Source of the DNA: Syntrophobacterales bacterium
GTDB taxonomy: Bacteria; Desulfobacterota; Syntrophobacteria; Syntrophobacterales; Thermodesulforhabdaceae
Length of the DNA: 64,000 nucleotides
NCBI GenBank assembly: GCA_026417655.1
Contig: JAOACS010000001.1
Location: 21,291 to 85,290, forward strand
Direction of reading: 5' to 3'
Positions 1 to 9,477 of the stretch are shown here, in pieces (positions within the stretch are counted from its first letter, which is position 1; each line of letters starts with the position of its first letter). The position numbers were made by a program, and so were the translations under genes. The notes under the pieces are model-generated. The model did no database searches and was not told where the DNA came from. It saw only the letters and a program-made list of their open reading frames with translations.

Positions 1-1411
1 TTGATAGTCCCTCACGGATCTTGTCACGAAGAGCTCTCGATGGTGTAAGGATACTGTATTGTGACCAGGCGCTTTCAATCCCTTCAGGTATTTTTGGCGT
101 AGTTATCCCATAAATGGTGGAAAGTTTTTGTGTATATAGACTAGCAATATGTCTCCTTCTCTCCTTTTCCTCTTGAAAAATCTTTAGTTTTGCAAGAAGA
201 ACTGCTGCTTGGATGCTATCTAGCCTCCCATTAATCCCAATGATCTTGTGGTAATACAGAGTTCCGTCGGTTCCGTGGTTTCTTATGAGTCTTAGTCTTT
301 TCGCAAGTGAATCAGAGTTAGTAAAAATTGCTCCTCCATCCCCGTAAGCCCCAAGAGGTTTTGCTGGAAAGAAGGATGTGCAGCCTATATCTCCTAGGCT
401 CCCTGCGGGTTTTCCTCTATAGATCGCACCAAAGGCCTGGGCTGCGTCTTCTATGATAAAGAGGTCAAAGGATTTTGCGATCTTAAAAATTTCATCATAG
501 GAGGCTGGACAGCCGAAAAGATCAACCGTGATGATAGCTCTTGGCCTAAGTCTAAAGACATTTGAAGGAAGAAAGACATTGGATCGCTTTCCAGAAATTG
601 CTTCAAGAGTGTTTTCTAGAGCCTTAGGATCCATTGTGAAGGTTTCGGGATCTATATCGACAAATATAGGTATTGCACCTACAAGGCGAATTACTTCAGC
701 TGTGGCGATGAATGTGAAGGGAACCGTTAAGACGGCATCTCCTGGTCCTATATCGAGAGCAAGAAGAGCCATGAAAAGAGCATCTGTTCCGCTTGAACAA
801 GCTATGGCATGTTTTACCCCGACTTCCTCTTCAAGCCGTTTTTCTAATTTGGCGATCTCAGGTCCATCCACATAACGGCCATGTCTTAGGACATGGAAGA
901 TGTTCTTTTCTACATCGTGGCGTATGAGATCCTGTTGTTTCTCGAGATTAACAAAGGGGATGGAAGAGAGACTGTCTACAGAAAGCTTAAGGTAATCTTC
1001 GGGAGAAATAGTCTTAAATGGCAAAAGATCCCTTTCCTTCGAAAGAATTAAAGCTTTTTCACCTAGTCTTTCTAGAGCTTTAAAAAGCTGAGCCCAAATA
1101 GGGTAGGGGGAATGTAGAACATAGCCATCTTCAGAAAGGGCCGAAAGCCAATGATGATCTTTGGAAAAGGCTAAAAGTAGCCTTGAGGCCTCTTTGAGGG
1201 CTTTTTCTTGAGTAAGACCTTTAGTGGTTTTAAGATAGGTCGACAATTCAGCATGAACCCGGTCAACGCATCCCACATATAGCCAGGTCTTTACACCTTC
1301 TCTCTTAGCCTTGGAAAGGGCACTGGATACTGAAGAGTCTTCCTTGGTACAGGCTTCTAAAACAACATCTGGAGCAAGTAAAATGTCGGTTATCACCTTA
1401 GCATTTCCCAT
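1..1411 (-). CDS. DegT/DnrJ/EryC1-type aminotransferase with N-terminal PIN-like domain (3' end outside window)
   Basis: An open frame runs from an ATG at 1411 off the left edge with no stop (470 codons). From about residue 170 it is a PLP-dependent sugar aminotransferase of the DegT family: HAIACSSGTDALFMALLAL, then IIEDAAQAFGA, then FFPAKPLGAYGDGGAIFTN, where the Lys after FFPA is the expected Schiff-base Lys, then RNHG and GINGRLDSIQAAVL. The first 150 residues are not part of that family. They begin VITDILLAPDVVLEAC and end EKALILSKERDLLPF plus ISPEDYL, which resembles the start and end of a PIN-type domain, although the acidic residues are not clearly all kept. A GAGGAG 15-20 nt upstream, inside the end of the preceding gene, can serve as ribosome site. 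Such enzymes normally make amino-sugars for surface polysaccharide; no polysaccharide genes are visible here. Family call firm, PIN call tentative. Confidence 0.8.
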   Translation of the reverse strand, partial: MGNAKVITDILLAPDVVLEACTKEDSSVSSALSKAKREGVKTWLYVGCVDRVHAELSTYLKTTKGLTQEKALKEASRLLLAFSKDHHWLSALSEDGYVLHSPYPIWAQLFKALERLGEKALILSKERDLLPFKTISPEDYLKLSVDSLSSIPFVNLEKQQDLIRHDVEKNIFHVLRHGRYVDGPEIAKLEKRLEEEVGVKHAIACSSGTDALFMALLALDIGPGDAVLTVPFTFIATAEVIRLVGAIPIFVDIDPETFTMDPKALENTLEAISGKRSNVFLPSNVFRLRPRAIITVDLFGCPASYDEIFKIAKSFDLFIIEDAAQAFGAIYRGKPAGSLGDIGCTSFFPAKPLGAYGDGGAIFTNSDSLAKRLRLIRNHGTDGTLYYHKIIGINGRLDSIQAAVLLAKLKIFQEEKERRRHIASLYTQKLSTIYGITTPKIPEGIESAWSQYSILTPSRALRDKIREGLS

Positions 1412-1417
1412 AAGATA

Positions 1418-3211
1418 TCAATTACGAATCTCCTCTAAAAGGGACTGTAGGCGCGAAAAAGCGGTATCTACAGATGTAGGATCGGAGGTAACTGTTCTCA
1501 GGAATTGTCTCGCTCTATTTGCATCGCTTTCCCCAGCATAATTTATGCCCTGTTTTTTCACTTCACAGCTAAATTTATTTGCAACTGTAAGTTTGTTGTT
1601 GATGGCGTCAAGATCTGAACCTCTAGCGCCGTCTAGGATATTAAGGGCGATAGTTCCAGGGGTAAAGGTTCCATTTATAAATCCATTTGTGTAAAATGCC
1701 TTACCTATACTGTCCGGCCTCCGGTCGAATAAAGCAAGGTATATGGCATCAATTACATTTCCAATGGTTGAAGAGTTAATCTGTCCGTAGAGATTTTGTG
1801 ATTCTACCGAAGTCGCAAAAGAGTTGATAATACCATTAAGGTTTCCTCCTGATCGATTGAGAATACCTAACCAGTATTCAATTCCCCCTGGATCTCCCGG
1901 TCTTTGGTAATAGGCGATATAAATCTTTTGAATACGATCGTCCACAGTGCATGAAGGAGATACTTCTCTACGGTATGATGCTACAAAGTTTTTGGTTTCT
2001 CTAATGGTTCGTGAGTTGTCGGCAGCATCTTGGTAACCCTCAGGAACTCCTATTGCGTATCCTTGATAAGTTATGGAGGGGTTGGAAAAATAGGGGATCT
2101 TGGGAGAATCGTAGCTCATGATGGTTGCAAAGATCCCAGGCCGGTCATAACCATACGAATAACTGAAGATACCAGGATTAGAGGCGTGGTCTCTATCGTG
2201 GGCACATCCAAAGTTATGGCCTAGCTCATGGGCTAAGGTAAGATCTAGGCAGTAGTAATTACTGCCATCCATTGATTTACCCACTTGAACTACAGAAAAA
2301 CCATAACCTGAGCTCCTCAAAGGATTGCTTAAAGATGTTAGAATCCATGCTAAGCCACAGCCACCGTTGGTTACTCTATCAAACCTTCTAAGTAGCGTAA
2401 CAAGGTCCGCTCCATATCTATCCCGAAGTGAAGAGACCTCTGAAAAAACACTCCTTCCATTAGTTAAATCGTCCAGTGCTGAGTGGATGGATCCACTATC
2501 TGGATAGGATACCTTTTGAATATGGACGAGTCGGATTTCTAAGTCTATTTTACTATTTCTATAGGCCTCATTTGTAAGGTCGACCAGATGTTGAATACCT
2601 GCCCGAACGTTGGATGCCCCCCCTAGATAGTTTTCTACCCCCGGCGTGTAGTAGGCCATAAGATCCACTATCGTGTTGGAGGAGCCGGAAAGGTTCTCGT
2701 AAGTAAAAAAGTCGGATAAAAGTTCCTCTGGTGGTTTTGGTTGAGGTATTGTATCCTCTCCTAAAGGCATTTCAAAGGCTGGATTTTCTTCCTCCACCAA
2801 CAGAATACCGCTTGCTGAAGTTGGCTTTATTTTGAGTCGCCTATCTCCTCTAAAAATGGTTCCGAAGGCTACATTATCCGATAGAGTAATTACGATAGTG
2901 TCCCAGGAACAGAGGCCCTCTGGCTTAGCTGACCATGTAAGGCCCCCTGGTCTTTTCTTTATCCCTGTAGTGGTGACCTCTATCCTTTCGCCTCCCACGA
3001 TGATTGTAGCTAGGTCTCCTTCTAAGAGAGAGGACAAAACTTCCTGTGAAAGAACTGCTCTCTGAGGCACATAGAGAAAGGAAGATCCCCCTACCTTATG
3101 AGCACTAAGGCTATCATTATAAATGGGAGAAAGAACTATTCTTTTCCCCATCGAAATAGTTGGCGAAGCAAAAAGGATAGTAAAAATGATAAAAGTTAAC
3201 ATTTTTTTCAT
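1418..3211 (-). CDS. Secreted M12B-like zinc metallopeptidase with C-terminal DUF4214 domain
   Basis: A 597-residue protein with an N-terminal signal peptide (MKKMLTFIIFTILFASPT). An N-terminal region of about 150 residues precedes a catalytic domain with the extended zinc motif HELGHNFGCAHD (about residue 330), matching HExxHxxGxxH of reprolysin-like (M12B/metzincin) peptidases; a Met-turn candidate, IMSYDS, follows about 30 residues later. The C-terminal 130 residues hold two copies of the pattern IYIAYYQRPGDPGGIEYW and IYLALFDRRPDSIGKAFY, typical of DUF4214 repeats found in exported bacterial proteins. It probably cleaves proteins outside the cell or at the surface; the substrate is unknown. 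AAAGGAT lies 8 nt before the ATG. It ends 6 nt before the aminotransferase gene and follows the crotonase gene by 35 nt, so it may be transcribed with them. Confidence 0.85.
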   Translation of the reverse strand: MKKMLTFIIFTILFASPTISMGKRIVLSPIYNDSLSAHKVGGSSFLYVPQRAVLSQEVLSSLLEGDLATIIVGGERIEVTTTGIKKRPGGLTWSAKPEGLCSWDTIVITLSDNVAFGTIFRGDRRLKIKPTSASGILLVEEENPAFEMPLGEDTIPQPKPPEELLSDFFTYENLSGSSNTIVDLMAYYTPGVENYLGGASNVRAGIQHLVDLTNEAYRNSKIDLEIRLVHIQKVSYPDSGSIHSALDDLTNGRSVFSEVSSLRDRYGADLVTLLRRFDRVTNGGCGLAWILTSLSNPLRSSGYGFSVVQVGKSMDGSNYYCLDLTLAHELGHNFGCAHDRDHASNPGIFSYSYGYDRPGIFATIMSYDSPKIPYFSNPSITYQGYAIGVPEGYQDAADNSRTIRETKNFVASYRREVSPSCTVDDRIQKIYIAYYQRPGDPGGIEYWLGILNRSGGNLNGIINSFATSVESQNLYGQINSSTIGNVIDAIYLALFDRRPDSIGKAFYTNGFINGTFTPGTIALNILDGARGSDLDAINNKLTVANKFSCEVKKQGINYAGESDANRARQFLRTVTSDPTSVDTAFSRLQSLLEEIRN

Positions 3212-3246
3212 GGCTTTATCCTTTAAAATTTTTAGTTTGTCCTAGG

Positions 3247-3930
3247 TTAGGTCTTTAACACCACCTCCTTTAGGGCTGATATACGGCGTCGCCAACTCCT
3301 TTTTATCTTGGTGTAGGTTTCCCGATCTTTTTCTGCCATTTTTCTTGCAAAGTCCATTGTTCTAGGAAATAGCTCCGACTCTGGAAAGGCCCCGTCGACA
3401 ATCCCCACTTCCGATGCCTCTTTACCTCCAAGTCGCGCACCTGTAAGGATAAGATCCTTTACTGCCCGAGGGTTTGGAAGCATTTCCACGACTTCCTCCA
3501 TGAGTAGCGTAAAGGGTATTTTAATGTCCACTTCTGGGAAGCAGAACCATCCCCTATCTTCTCTCATGAAACGAAAATCTAGAGCTGCCGCAAGGATAGC
3601 TCCCCCTGCAAAGGTGTGACCTGTAAGACAGCCAATGGTTGGAAGGTTAAGAAGGGCTGCTCTGAAATAGACTTTGTCCATAAGCTTTGCGAACTCAAGG
3701 AAATATTCTCGGGGCTGTTCTCTCAACCAGTCTAGATTAATTCCTGTGCACCAATATTTGGACGAATTGCTGGTTATAACAAGGGATGCATTCTCTTTTG
3801 TCGCCTCAATTTGATCGAATACGTCAAGATATTCTTCAAGAACCTCCTTGGTAAAGGTGTTGGCTCCATCTCCATTTGTAAGTGTCAAGACGAAAACCGA
3901 ACCATCCTTTATGAGCTCCATTGATGCCAT
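3247..3930 (-). CDS. Crotonase-superfamily protein, resembling Delta3-Delta2-enoyl-CoA isomerase
   Basis: About 227 residues. Crotonase signatures are KYWCTGINLDWL (first oxyanion-hole strand) and GHTFAGGAILAAALDFRFM (second oxyanion hole). The following MREDRGWFCFPEVDIKIPF closely resembles the plant/peroxisomal enoyl-CoA isomerase pattern FMRKDRG...SEVDIG, so the Glu in PEVD is the likely acid/base. The pair of catalytic Glu expected in hydratases is not evident, hence isomerase rather than hydratase. The frame can be extended to an ATG at 3948 that overlaps the argJ stop by 4 nt, but that ATG has no ribosome site. The ATG at 3930 has AAGGAG 9 nt upstream and is preferred. The substrate is not known; it may act in fatty or aromatic acyl-CoA turnover. 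Confidence 0.8.
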   Translation of the reverse strand: MASMELIKDGSVFVLTLTNGDGANTFTKEVLEEYLDVFDQIEATKENASLVITSNSSKYWCTGINLDWLREQPREYFLEFAKLMDKVYFRAALLNLPTIGCLTGHTFAGGAILAAALDFRFMREDRGWFCFPEVDIKIPFTLLMEEVVEMLPNPRAVKDLILTGARLGGKEASEVGIVDGAFPESELFPRTMDFARKMAEKDRETYTKIKRSWRRRISALKEVVLKT

Positions 3931-3944
3931 AGCTTTTTTCTCCT

Positions 3945-5204
3945 TCATGTTCTGTACTTAGCGTTGATGGTCACGTAATCATGGGAAAAATCACAGGTCC
4001 AGATTCTAAAGGAGTAATTTCCCATCCCAAGAGAAATCCTTACATTTATCTGCTTTTTCTTGAATTCAGCACTTGCACGCTCCTCGATCTCTTTCTCTTG
4101 CACTGGCATTCCATCGCGAAAAACACAGACTTCGTCAAAAAATAGGGATACCAAGGATACATCGAAGGAAACACCCGATCTTCCCACAGCGGCAATAATC
4201 CTTCCCCAATTCGCATCCTCTCCATAAAAGGCCGTTTTAACCAGTGGGGATTCTGCAACCGTTTTGGCGACCCTTTTCGCAACCTCTTCGGAAGGAGCAT
4301 CTACGACCTCTATCTCTATAAACTTGGTTGCCCCTTCTCCATCTAAAACAATCTGCTTAGCAAGATCCTTTGAGAGCGCTTCTAGGGCTTCTAGAAAAAG
4401 GCGGGAAGTGTGTGTGTCCAAGGTTTCCAGTTTTTTGTTGTTACCACTTGCCAGCAATAGAACTGTATCGTTTGTGCTTGTGTCACCATCTACCGTGATA
4501 GCATTAAAGGACTTGGATACGGCATTCCTTAGAAAGGTTTCCAATGTTATAGGGTCAACATTCAGATCGGTACATATGAATCCTAGCATTGTTGCCATAT
4601 TTGGCGCAATCATTCCCGAACCCTTTGCAACTCCACCTATCCTTATGGTCGAATTTTGGGTTTCTACTTCTACATAGGAGAGCTTAGGAACGGTATCGGT
4701 TGTCATGATAGCTCTAGCCACTTCATCCCATCGATTTGGAGAAAGACCAGCTATTAGTTCATCCAAGGAGTTGGCTATAGTATCAATGTCAATATGAGGA
4801 CCTATAACACCTGTTGAGGCGATAAGGATCGACTCTGGTGCTACTTTAAGAGCCTTCGCCACAAGCTCAGCACTAATTCTGGCTCGATATAAACCTTCTT
4901 TGCCTGTGCATGCATTCGCTATGCCGGCGTTTATAAGAATCGCCCTTATGTGATGTCCACTCTTTTTTAGGTGTTCTCTAGAAAGAATTACAGGAGCCGC
5001 TGTAAAAAGGTTCTGAGTAAAAACCCCTGCTGCTGGGATTCCATCCGGTTTTTCTGACACAATGATAGCTAGATCTGGTCTTCCTTTGTATCTCATACCT
5101 GACTCTACAACGCTTACCAAGATGCCAGGTATTACGAAATTTCTCCCCCTAACGACCACAACATCTTTTGTATTTTTTGCCACTTCCGCATGGACACGGG
5201 TCAT
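3945..5204 (-). CDS. argJ: Bifunctional glutamate N-acetyltransferase / amino-acid acetyltransferase ArgJ
   Basis: ArgJ moves the acetyl group from N-acetylornithine to glutamate (and can use acetyl-CoA) in the cyclic arginine pathway. The protein of 419 residues has the self-cleavage site [16 protein letters not shown]; the Thr of MAT|ML becomes the N-terminal nucleophile of the beta chain. Other ArgJ marks are DGDTSTNDT and [12 protein letters not shown], and the C-terminus is the usual [19 protein letters not shown]. The start lies 56 nt inside the end of secA, where an AGGTGG stretch precedes the ATG by 6 nt; ArgJ homology itself begins near residue 20 (RGRNFVIPG), so GTG codons 8 or 16 are possible alternative starts. 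A separate acetylglutamate synthase-like gene lies just upstream of secA, so the first acetyl group may come from either enzyme. Confidence 0.95.
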   Translation of the reverse strand: MTRVHAEVAKNTKDVVVVRGRNFVIPGILVSVVESGMRYKGRPDLAIIVSEKPDGIPAAGVFTQNLFTAAPVILSREHLKKSGHHIRAILINAGIANACTGKEGLYRARISAELVAKALKVAPESILIASTGVIGPHIDIDTIANSLDELIAGLSPNRWDEVARAIMTTDTVPKLSYVEVETQNSTIRIGGVAKGSGMIAPNMATMLGFICTDLNVDPITLETFLRNAVSKSFNAITVDGDTSTNDTVLLLASGNNKKLETLDTHTSRLFLEALEALSKDLAKQIVLDGEGATKFIEIEVVDAPSEEVAKRVAKTVAESPLVKTAFYGEDANWGRIIAAVGRSGVSFDVSLVSLFFDEVCVFRDGMPVQEKEIEERASAEFKKKQINVRISLGMGNYSFRIWTCDFSHDYVTINAKYRT

Positions 5205-7686
5205 TTCTTCCCACCTTCTGTTTGCTTTTTATAGTCTTAGCCGATGAGGAGGATGTCCCTCCTCCACCACCGTAATACATAGGCTGGGATTCTTGTTCAC
5301 GCTTAAGCTCTTCCACCTCTTCTTCTTGGCGAATTTGGATTTGGAACATCATCCTAACGGTGTCTCTTTTTATTCGGTAAATCATGTCATCGAACAGCTG
5401 ATGGGCTTCTCGTTTGTAAGCTACAAGAGGATCCTCCTGACCATAGCCTCGAAGCCCTATACCCTCTTTCAGATGATCCATGCTGAGGAGGTGATCTTTC
5501 CAGTGAGAATCGACATTTTGAAGGAGCACATAGCTTTCTAGTTGGCGCATGAGGGTCGAGCCTATTTCTCTCTCCCGCTCATCATACCGTTTCGTTGCGA
5601 TTTCAACTAGGAAATCTTCAACAGCTTCTGGCGATCTAAATTCCTCTCCCGCTGAGCTACTCCCATTAAAGGGGGGTCTTATCCCCACAAGGCTTGTAAA
5701 TTCTCTTGAAATCCCTTCCCAATCCCACTCTTCAGGATGGAGCTTTTCATCACAGTAACTTCTAACTATTTCAGCTATAAGATCGCGAATCATATCCTCA
5801 ATTACAGGCCGAAGGTTTTCACCTCGAAGGGCTTCTCGACGCTGTTTGTAGATTACTTCCCGTTGAATATTCATAACATCGTCGAACTCAAGGAGTTGTT
5901 TTCGAATACTAAAATTATGAGCCTCCACCCTACGTTGTGCATTTTCAATCGCCTTTGAGACTATTCGATGTTCTATGGGTTCATCTTCCCTCATACCAAC
6001 CCGATCCATAATCCATGCTACCTTGTCGGAAGCAAAAATCCTCATTAAATCATCTTCAAGAGAGAGATAGAAACGGGAAGATCCCGGATCACCCTGACGG
6101 CCAGATCTACCACGGAGCTGATTATCAATGCGCCGCGCTTCATGCCTTTCAGTTCCTATTACGTGAAGCCCTCCGATCTCAGCGATACCTGGTCCTAGCA
6201 CAATGTCGGTTCCTCGCCCGGCCATATTGGTGGAGATTGTGACAGCTCCACGTTGGCCTGCTTTGGCTATAATTTCGGCCTCCTTCTCATGATGTTTAGC
6301 ATTTAGAACTTGATGGGGGATGCCCTCTTTTTTTAACATCTCGCTGAGACGTTCAGATTTTTCTATGCTTATGGTTCCGACGAGGACAGGACGACCCTGT
6401 TCATAAAGTTGTTTAATTTCTCGAACTACTGCTCTGAATTTTTCTTTCTCTGTTCGATAAATACAGTCGGGATGATCAATTCTAATCATCTTTTTATGGG
6501 TAGGAATGACTATTACATCGAGCTTGTAAATTTGAGCGAATTCCTCTGCCTCTGTTTCGGCAGTTCCTGTCATGCCCGCAAGTTTTTCATACATTCTAAA
6601 ATAGTTCTGAAAGGTGATTGTTGCAAGAGTCTGATTTTCACTTTCAATTTTAACCCCCTCCTTAGCTTCAAGAGCCTGATGTAGTCCATCGCTATAACGG
6701 CGTCCAGGCATGAGTCTTCCGGTAAATTCATCTACGATAATTACTTTACCTGATTTTACAACGTAGTGGACGTCTCGTTTAAAAAGATAATGGGCCCTTA
6801 GTGCTTGGTAAACATGGTGGAGTAGATCGATATGTCTAGGATCATAGAGGTTTTCTACTCCAAGGAGTTCCTCGACCTTGGCAACGCCTTCTTCTGTAAG
6901 GGCAACGGCATGACCCTTCTCATCAATAGTGAAATGGCGATCCTTTGTGAGTCTGGGGATAATCTTGTTTATCCGGTAGTATAGATCTGTAGATTTTTCA
7001 GATGGACCTGAGATTATAAGGGGTGTCCTTGCTTCGTCTATTAGTATACTATCTACTTCATCAACTATGGCGTAATATAGATCACGTTGAACCATATCTT
7101 CCAGGCGAAATTTCATATTGTCCCGAAGATAGTCGAAACCAAATTCATTGTTTGTTCCATAAGTGACATCGGCAAGATAGGCCTTTTTACGTTCTTCGTC
7201 GTCCAGCCCATGAACAATACATCCTACCGTAAGCCCCAGAAAACGGTATATCTTACCCATCCATTCGCTATCTCGTTTGGCTAGGTAATCATTTACTGTG
7301 ACAACATGAACCCCTCGCCCTAAGAGAGCATTAAGATAGACCGGCATTGTGGCGACGAGAGTTTTCCCTTCCCCCGTTTTCATCTCGGCGATTTTCCCCT
7401 GATGAAGGACAATCCCACCAACTAACTGAACATCGAAGGGTCGCATACCTAGAACTCGTCTGGCCGTTTCTCGGACAACGGCAAAAGCTTCAGGGAGGAG
7501 GTCATCAAGAGGTTCACCACGGCTTAGACGTTCCTTAAATTCGGAGGTTTTTGCCTGGAGTGTAGCGTCACTTAATCGCATCATCTCCGGTTCAAGCCTG
7601 TTTATGCGATCTATTGTTGGCGAAAGCCCCTCTAAATATCTCTCGTTGTAAGGTTTGAAAATTTTCCTCAATATCTTTGGCAACAT
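5149..7686 (-). CDS. secA: Preprotein translocase ATPase SecA
   Basis: The motor of Sec protein export, docking on SecYEG at the inner membrane. The 845-residue protein has Walker A (MKTGEGKT, about residue 100), Walker B with the DEAD-like [14 protein letters not shown] near 205, the second nucleotide-binding fold with [10 protein letters not shown] and [20 protein letters not shown], and a C-terminal zinc/SecB-binding tail [13 protein letters not shown]. The length is usual for the family. A serine-rich linker (TSSSSAK) precedes the tail. GAGAGGA lies about 9 nt before the ATG. It sits between the short argA and argJ genes and overlaps argJ by 56 nt, so the SecA zinc tail and the ArgJ N-terminus are read from the same DNA in two frames. 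Confidence 0.98.
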   Translation of the reverse strand: MLPKILRKIFKPYNERYLEGLSPTIDRINRLEPEMMRLSDATLQAKTSEFKERLSRGEPLDDLLPEAFAVVRETARRVLGMRPFDVQLVGGIVLHQGKIAEMKTGEGKTLVATMPVYLNALLGRGVHVVTVNDYLAKRDSEWMGKIYRFLGLTVGCIVHGLDDEERKKAYLADVTYGTNNEFGFDYLRDNMKFRLEDMVQRDLYYAIVDEVDSILIDEARTPLIISGPSEKSTDLYYRINKIIPRLTKDRHFTIDEKGHAVALTEEGVAKVEELLGVENLYDPRHIDLLHHVYQALRAHYLFKRDVHYVVKSGKVIIVDEFTGRLMPGRRYSDGLHQALEAKEGVKIESENQTLATITFQNYFRMYEKLAGMTGTAETEAEEFAQIYKLDVIVIPTHKKMIRIDHPDCIYRTEKEKFRAVVREIKQLYEQGRPVLVGTISIEKSERLSEMLKKEGIPHQVLNAKHHEKEAEIIAKAGQRGAVTISTNMAGRGTDIVLGPGIAEIGGLHVIGTERHEARRIDNQLRGRSGRQGDPGSSRFYLSLEDDLMRIFASDKVAWIMDRVGMREDEPIEHRIVSKAIENAQRRVEAHNFSIRKQLLEFDDVMNIQREVIYKQRREALRGENLRPVIEDMIRDLIAEIVRSYCDEKLHPEEWDWEGISREFTSLVGIRPPFNGSSSAGEEFRSPEAVEDFLVEIATKRYDEREREIGSTLMRQLESYVLLQNVDSHWKDHLLSMDHLKEGIGLRGYGQEDPLVAYKREAHQLFDDMIYRIKRDTVRMMFQIQIRQEEEVEELKREQESQPMYYGGGGGTSSSSAKTIKSKQKVGRNDPCPCGSGKKYKRCCGR

Positions 7687-7717
7687 GCCTTGGATCCTCT
7701 CTTATGAACTAGGTTTT

Positions 7718-8176
7718 TTAGCTTATATTTTTTACCATAGCAACTTCGTCGCAGTCAGGAAATTTCGGACATTTCAAACAATCAACCCATATCTTTTGCG
7801 GAAAAATACTTTTGTCAACTATTCTAAACCCGAGACGTTCGAAAAAGGCCGTTTCGTAGGTAAGAACAAACGTTTTGGGAAGCCCAAGAGAGCTGGCTTC
7901 ATCGAGACAAGCCTCTACAAGTTTCCTACCTATACCCTGGCGCTGATATTCTATTCTTACAGCGAGGGATGCGATTTCCGATAGATCATCCCATATTATC
8001 TTGAGGGCGGCACAACCTACAATGGCTCCTCCATCATCGGCTACGAAGAAATCTCTCATCCTCGTGTAAAGTTCGCTAAGGGATCTTGGAAGAAGTCTTC
8101 CTTCACTTGCAAAGGGGAGAAGAAGACTATGGATTTTCTTAACGTCTCTAATTTTTGCTTTTCTTATTTCAACCAT
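7718..8176 (-). CDS. argA: Short GNAT-type N-acetylglutamate synthase (ArgA-like)
   Basis: A 152-residue GNAT acetyltransferase with the acetyl-CoA pyrophosphate loop YQRQGIGRKLVEA (about residue 83) and the family ending KIWVDCLKCPKFPDCDEVAM, which is characteristic of the stand-alone short acetylglutamate synthases of Deltaproteobacteria. These acetylate glutamate with acetyl-CoA to start arginine synthesis and lack the amino-acid kinase domain of E. coli ArgA. The nearby argJ supports the role. AAGGAT lies 9 nt before the ATG; the gene follows fdhD by 12 nt and precedes secA by 31 nt. Substrate is inferred from family resemblance. Confidence 0.8.
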   Translation of the reverse strand: MVEIRKAKIRDVKKIHSLLLPFASEGRLLPRSLSELYTRMRDFFVADDGGAIVGCAALKIIWDDLSEIASLAVRIEYQRQGIGRKLVEACLDEASSLGLPKTFVLTYETAFFERLGFRIVDKSIFPQKIWVDCLKCPKFPDCDEVAMVKNIS

Positions 8177-8188
8177 CAGTTCTTATCC

Positions 8189-9028
8189 TTATTCAATGAG
8201 CCTTCCACCGTCGTGGTAAACTGTAATGTGATTTGCTCTTACGTATCCTATAAGGGTAAGGTTTAAGGTGATTGCAAGCTCCACAGCAAGTCTTGTTGCT
8301 GCATGGCGGCTTACAAGAATGGGGATCCCCGCTTGGGCTGCTTTAATCACTATTTCAGATGTAAGTCTTCCGGTGGTAACTATTATTTTGTCACTTAAGG
8401 GAAGGTCCTCAAGAAAGGCTCTCCCAATGAGCATATCTAAGGCATTGTGACGTCCTATGTCGTATCTATAAAGAAGGGTTGAATCCTTTAACTTTACAAT
8501 TTCTCCATTGACTTCAGAAAGGGCGCAATTATGGACTCCATGGGTCTTCTTGAAAGTATCACTGAGGTAGTTTAGTTTCTTCATAACGTCCCATATTCGG
8601 AAAACCTCTATCTTGGGCTGTTCGCCAAGGGGATGCTCTAGTAATGAGTCAATCACTTCACAAAGGAGGCTCCCTTTGGCGCATCCTGACGTAATGGCAC
8701 GTTTTAGCCAGAATTTTTCGCGGGAACCTACGGTGCCCTCATAGGTAATATGAACGGTGCCCTGTTTTTCATTAAAAATAACTTCCTTTAGAGCACAACG
8801 TTCTCTGATCCAACCTTCCGCTATGAAGAAACCAACTGCAAGTTCATCCACATGGCGACCTGTGCAAAGAAGGGTTATCATTTGTTCTCCGTTGAAAAAA
8901 AGCGTTACCGGTGTTTCCTCCACAACCCACTGGTTAACAACCCTAGGAGGTCCTTCCTTGGTGTAAATCTTTACGGGAAGAGAGACGGAGGGTTCGTCAT
9001 CCATTAGCCTTTCTGTGATCTTTTCCAT
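8189..9028 (-). CDS. fdhD: Formate dehydrogenase accessory sulfurtransferase FdhD
   Basis: FdhD moves sulfur from IscS to the molybdenum/tungsten bis-MGD cofactor, which is needed for active formate dehydrogenases. The 279-residue protein has the family blocks [32 protein letters not shown] (the reactive Cys loop), [23 protein letters not shown] and [20 protein letters not shown]. No formate dehydrogenase gene is present in this window. The start is an ATG with AAAGGA 9 nt upstream, lying 25 nt inside the end of the Nudix gene, so the two are probably translationally coupled. Confidence 0.93.
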   Translation of the reverse strand: MEKITERLMDDEPSVSLPVKIYTKEGPPRVVNQWVVEETPVTLFFNGEQMITLLCTGRHVDELAVGFFIAEGWIRERCALKEVIFNEKQGTVHITYEGTVGSREKFWLKRAITSGCAKGSLLCEVIDSLLEHPLGEQPKIEVFRIWDVMKKLNYLSDTFKKTHGVHNCALSEVNGEIVKLKDSTLLYRYDIGRHNALDMLIGRAFLEDLPLSDKIIVTTGRLTSEIVIKAAQAGIPILVSRHAATRLAVELAITLNLTLIGYVRANHITVYHDGGRLIE

Positions 9029-9477
9029 GTTTGATAGTCCTTTAGGATCCTTTCATGGTCGAAAGCCAATCCTTGAGGTAGTTTATCTAACCTAAAGATG
9101 GCACAGTTTTTAGCATCGTCGGATGCTTTTGGACTCAGCATTCCCTTCTCTGAGTCCACCTCGGCAATGAAAACGACGGTTATAGTATGGTGTCGTGGAT
9201 CTCGAGATGGATCTGAATAGGCCCTAAACTGCTTAAGATTTTTTACAAAAAGGCCAGTTTCTTCTAGAACCTCCCTTGATGCCGCCTCTTCAAGCGATTC
9301 TCCGTAGTCCACAAAGCCGCCGGGAAGAGCCCATCCGTGGGGTGGATTCTTTCGCTCTATAAGGACTATGCTATCGTCTCCTACCTCTATAATTACGTCA
9401 ACGGTAGGAAAGGGGTTTTTGTGGATATAAAGGGGCTCTCCACATCTAGGGCAGTTAACTACCTTACCTTTGCTCAT
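9004..9477 (-). CDS. Nudix hydrolase with N-terminal Cys pair
   Basis: A 157-residue Nudix protein with a complete Nudix box, [20 protein letters not shown] followed by TGL, matching GX5EX7REUXEEXGU. The N-terminus has [20 protein letters not shown], as in the ADP-ribose/NADH pyrophosphatase-like Nudix proteins of this lineage; only one CxxC pair is seen, so a bound metal is uncertain. It probably cleaves a nucleoside diphosphate derivative, substrate unknown. The open frame extends further upstream into the permease gene, but the ATG at 9477 has GGAG 8 nt ahead and family homology starts there, giving a 14-nt overlap with the permease. Confidence 0.85.
   Translation of the reverse strand: MSKGKVVNCPRCGEPLYIHKNPFPTVDVIIEVGDDSIVLIERKNPPHGWALPGGFVDYGESLEEAASREVLEETGLFVKNLKQFRAYSDPSRDPRHHTITVVFIAEVDSEKGMLSPKASDDAKNCAIFRLDKLPQGLAFDHERILKDYQTWKRSQKG

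Noticed and set aside
528..875. Plus-strand frame opposite the aminotransferase
   Set aside because: It has no recognisable protein features, and the minus-strand frame encodes a clear aminotransferase core.
4264..7538. Several plus-strand frames of 60-137 codons opposite argJ and secA
   Set aside because: They mirror strongly conserved genes on the other strand and show no domain or ribosome site.
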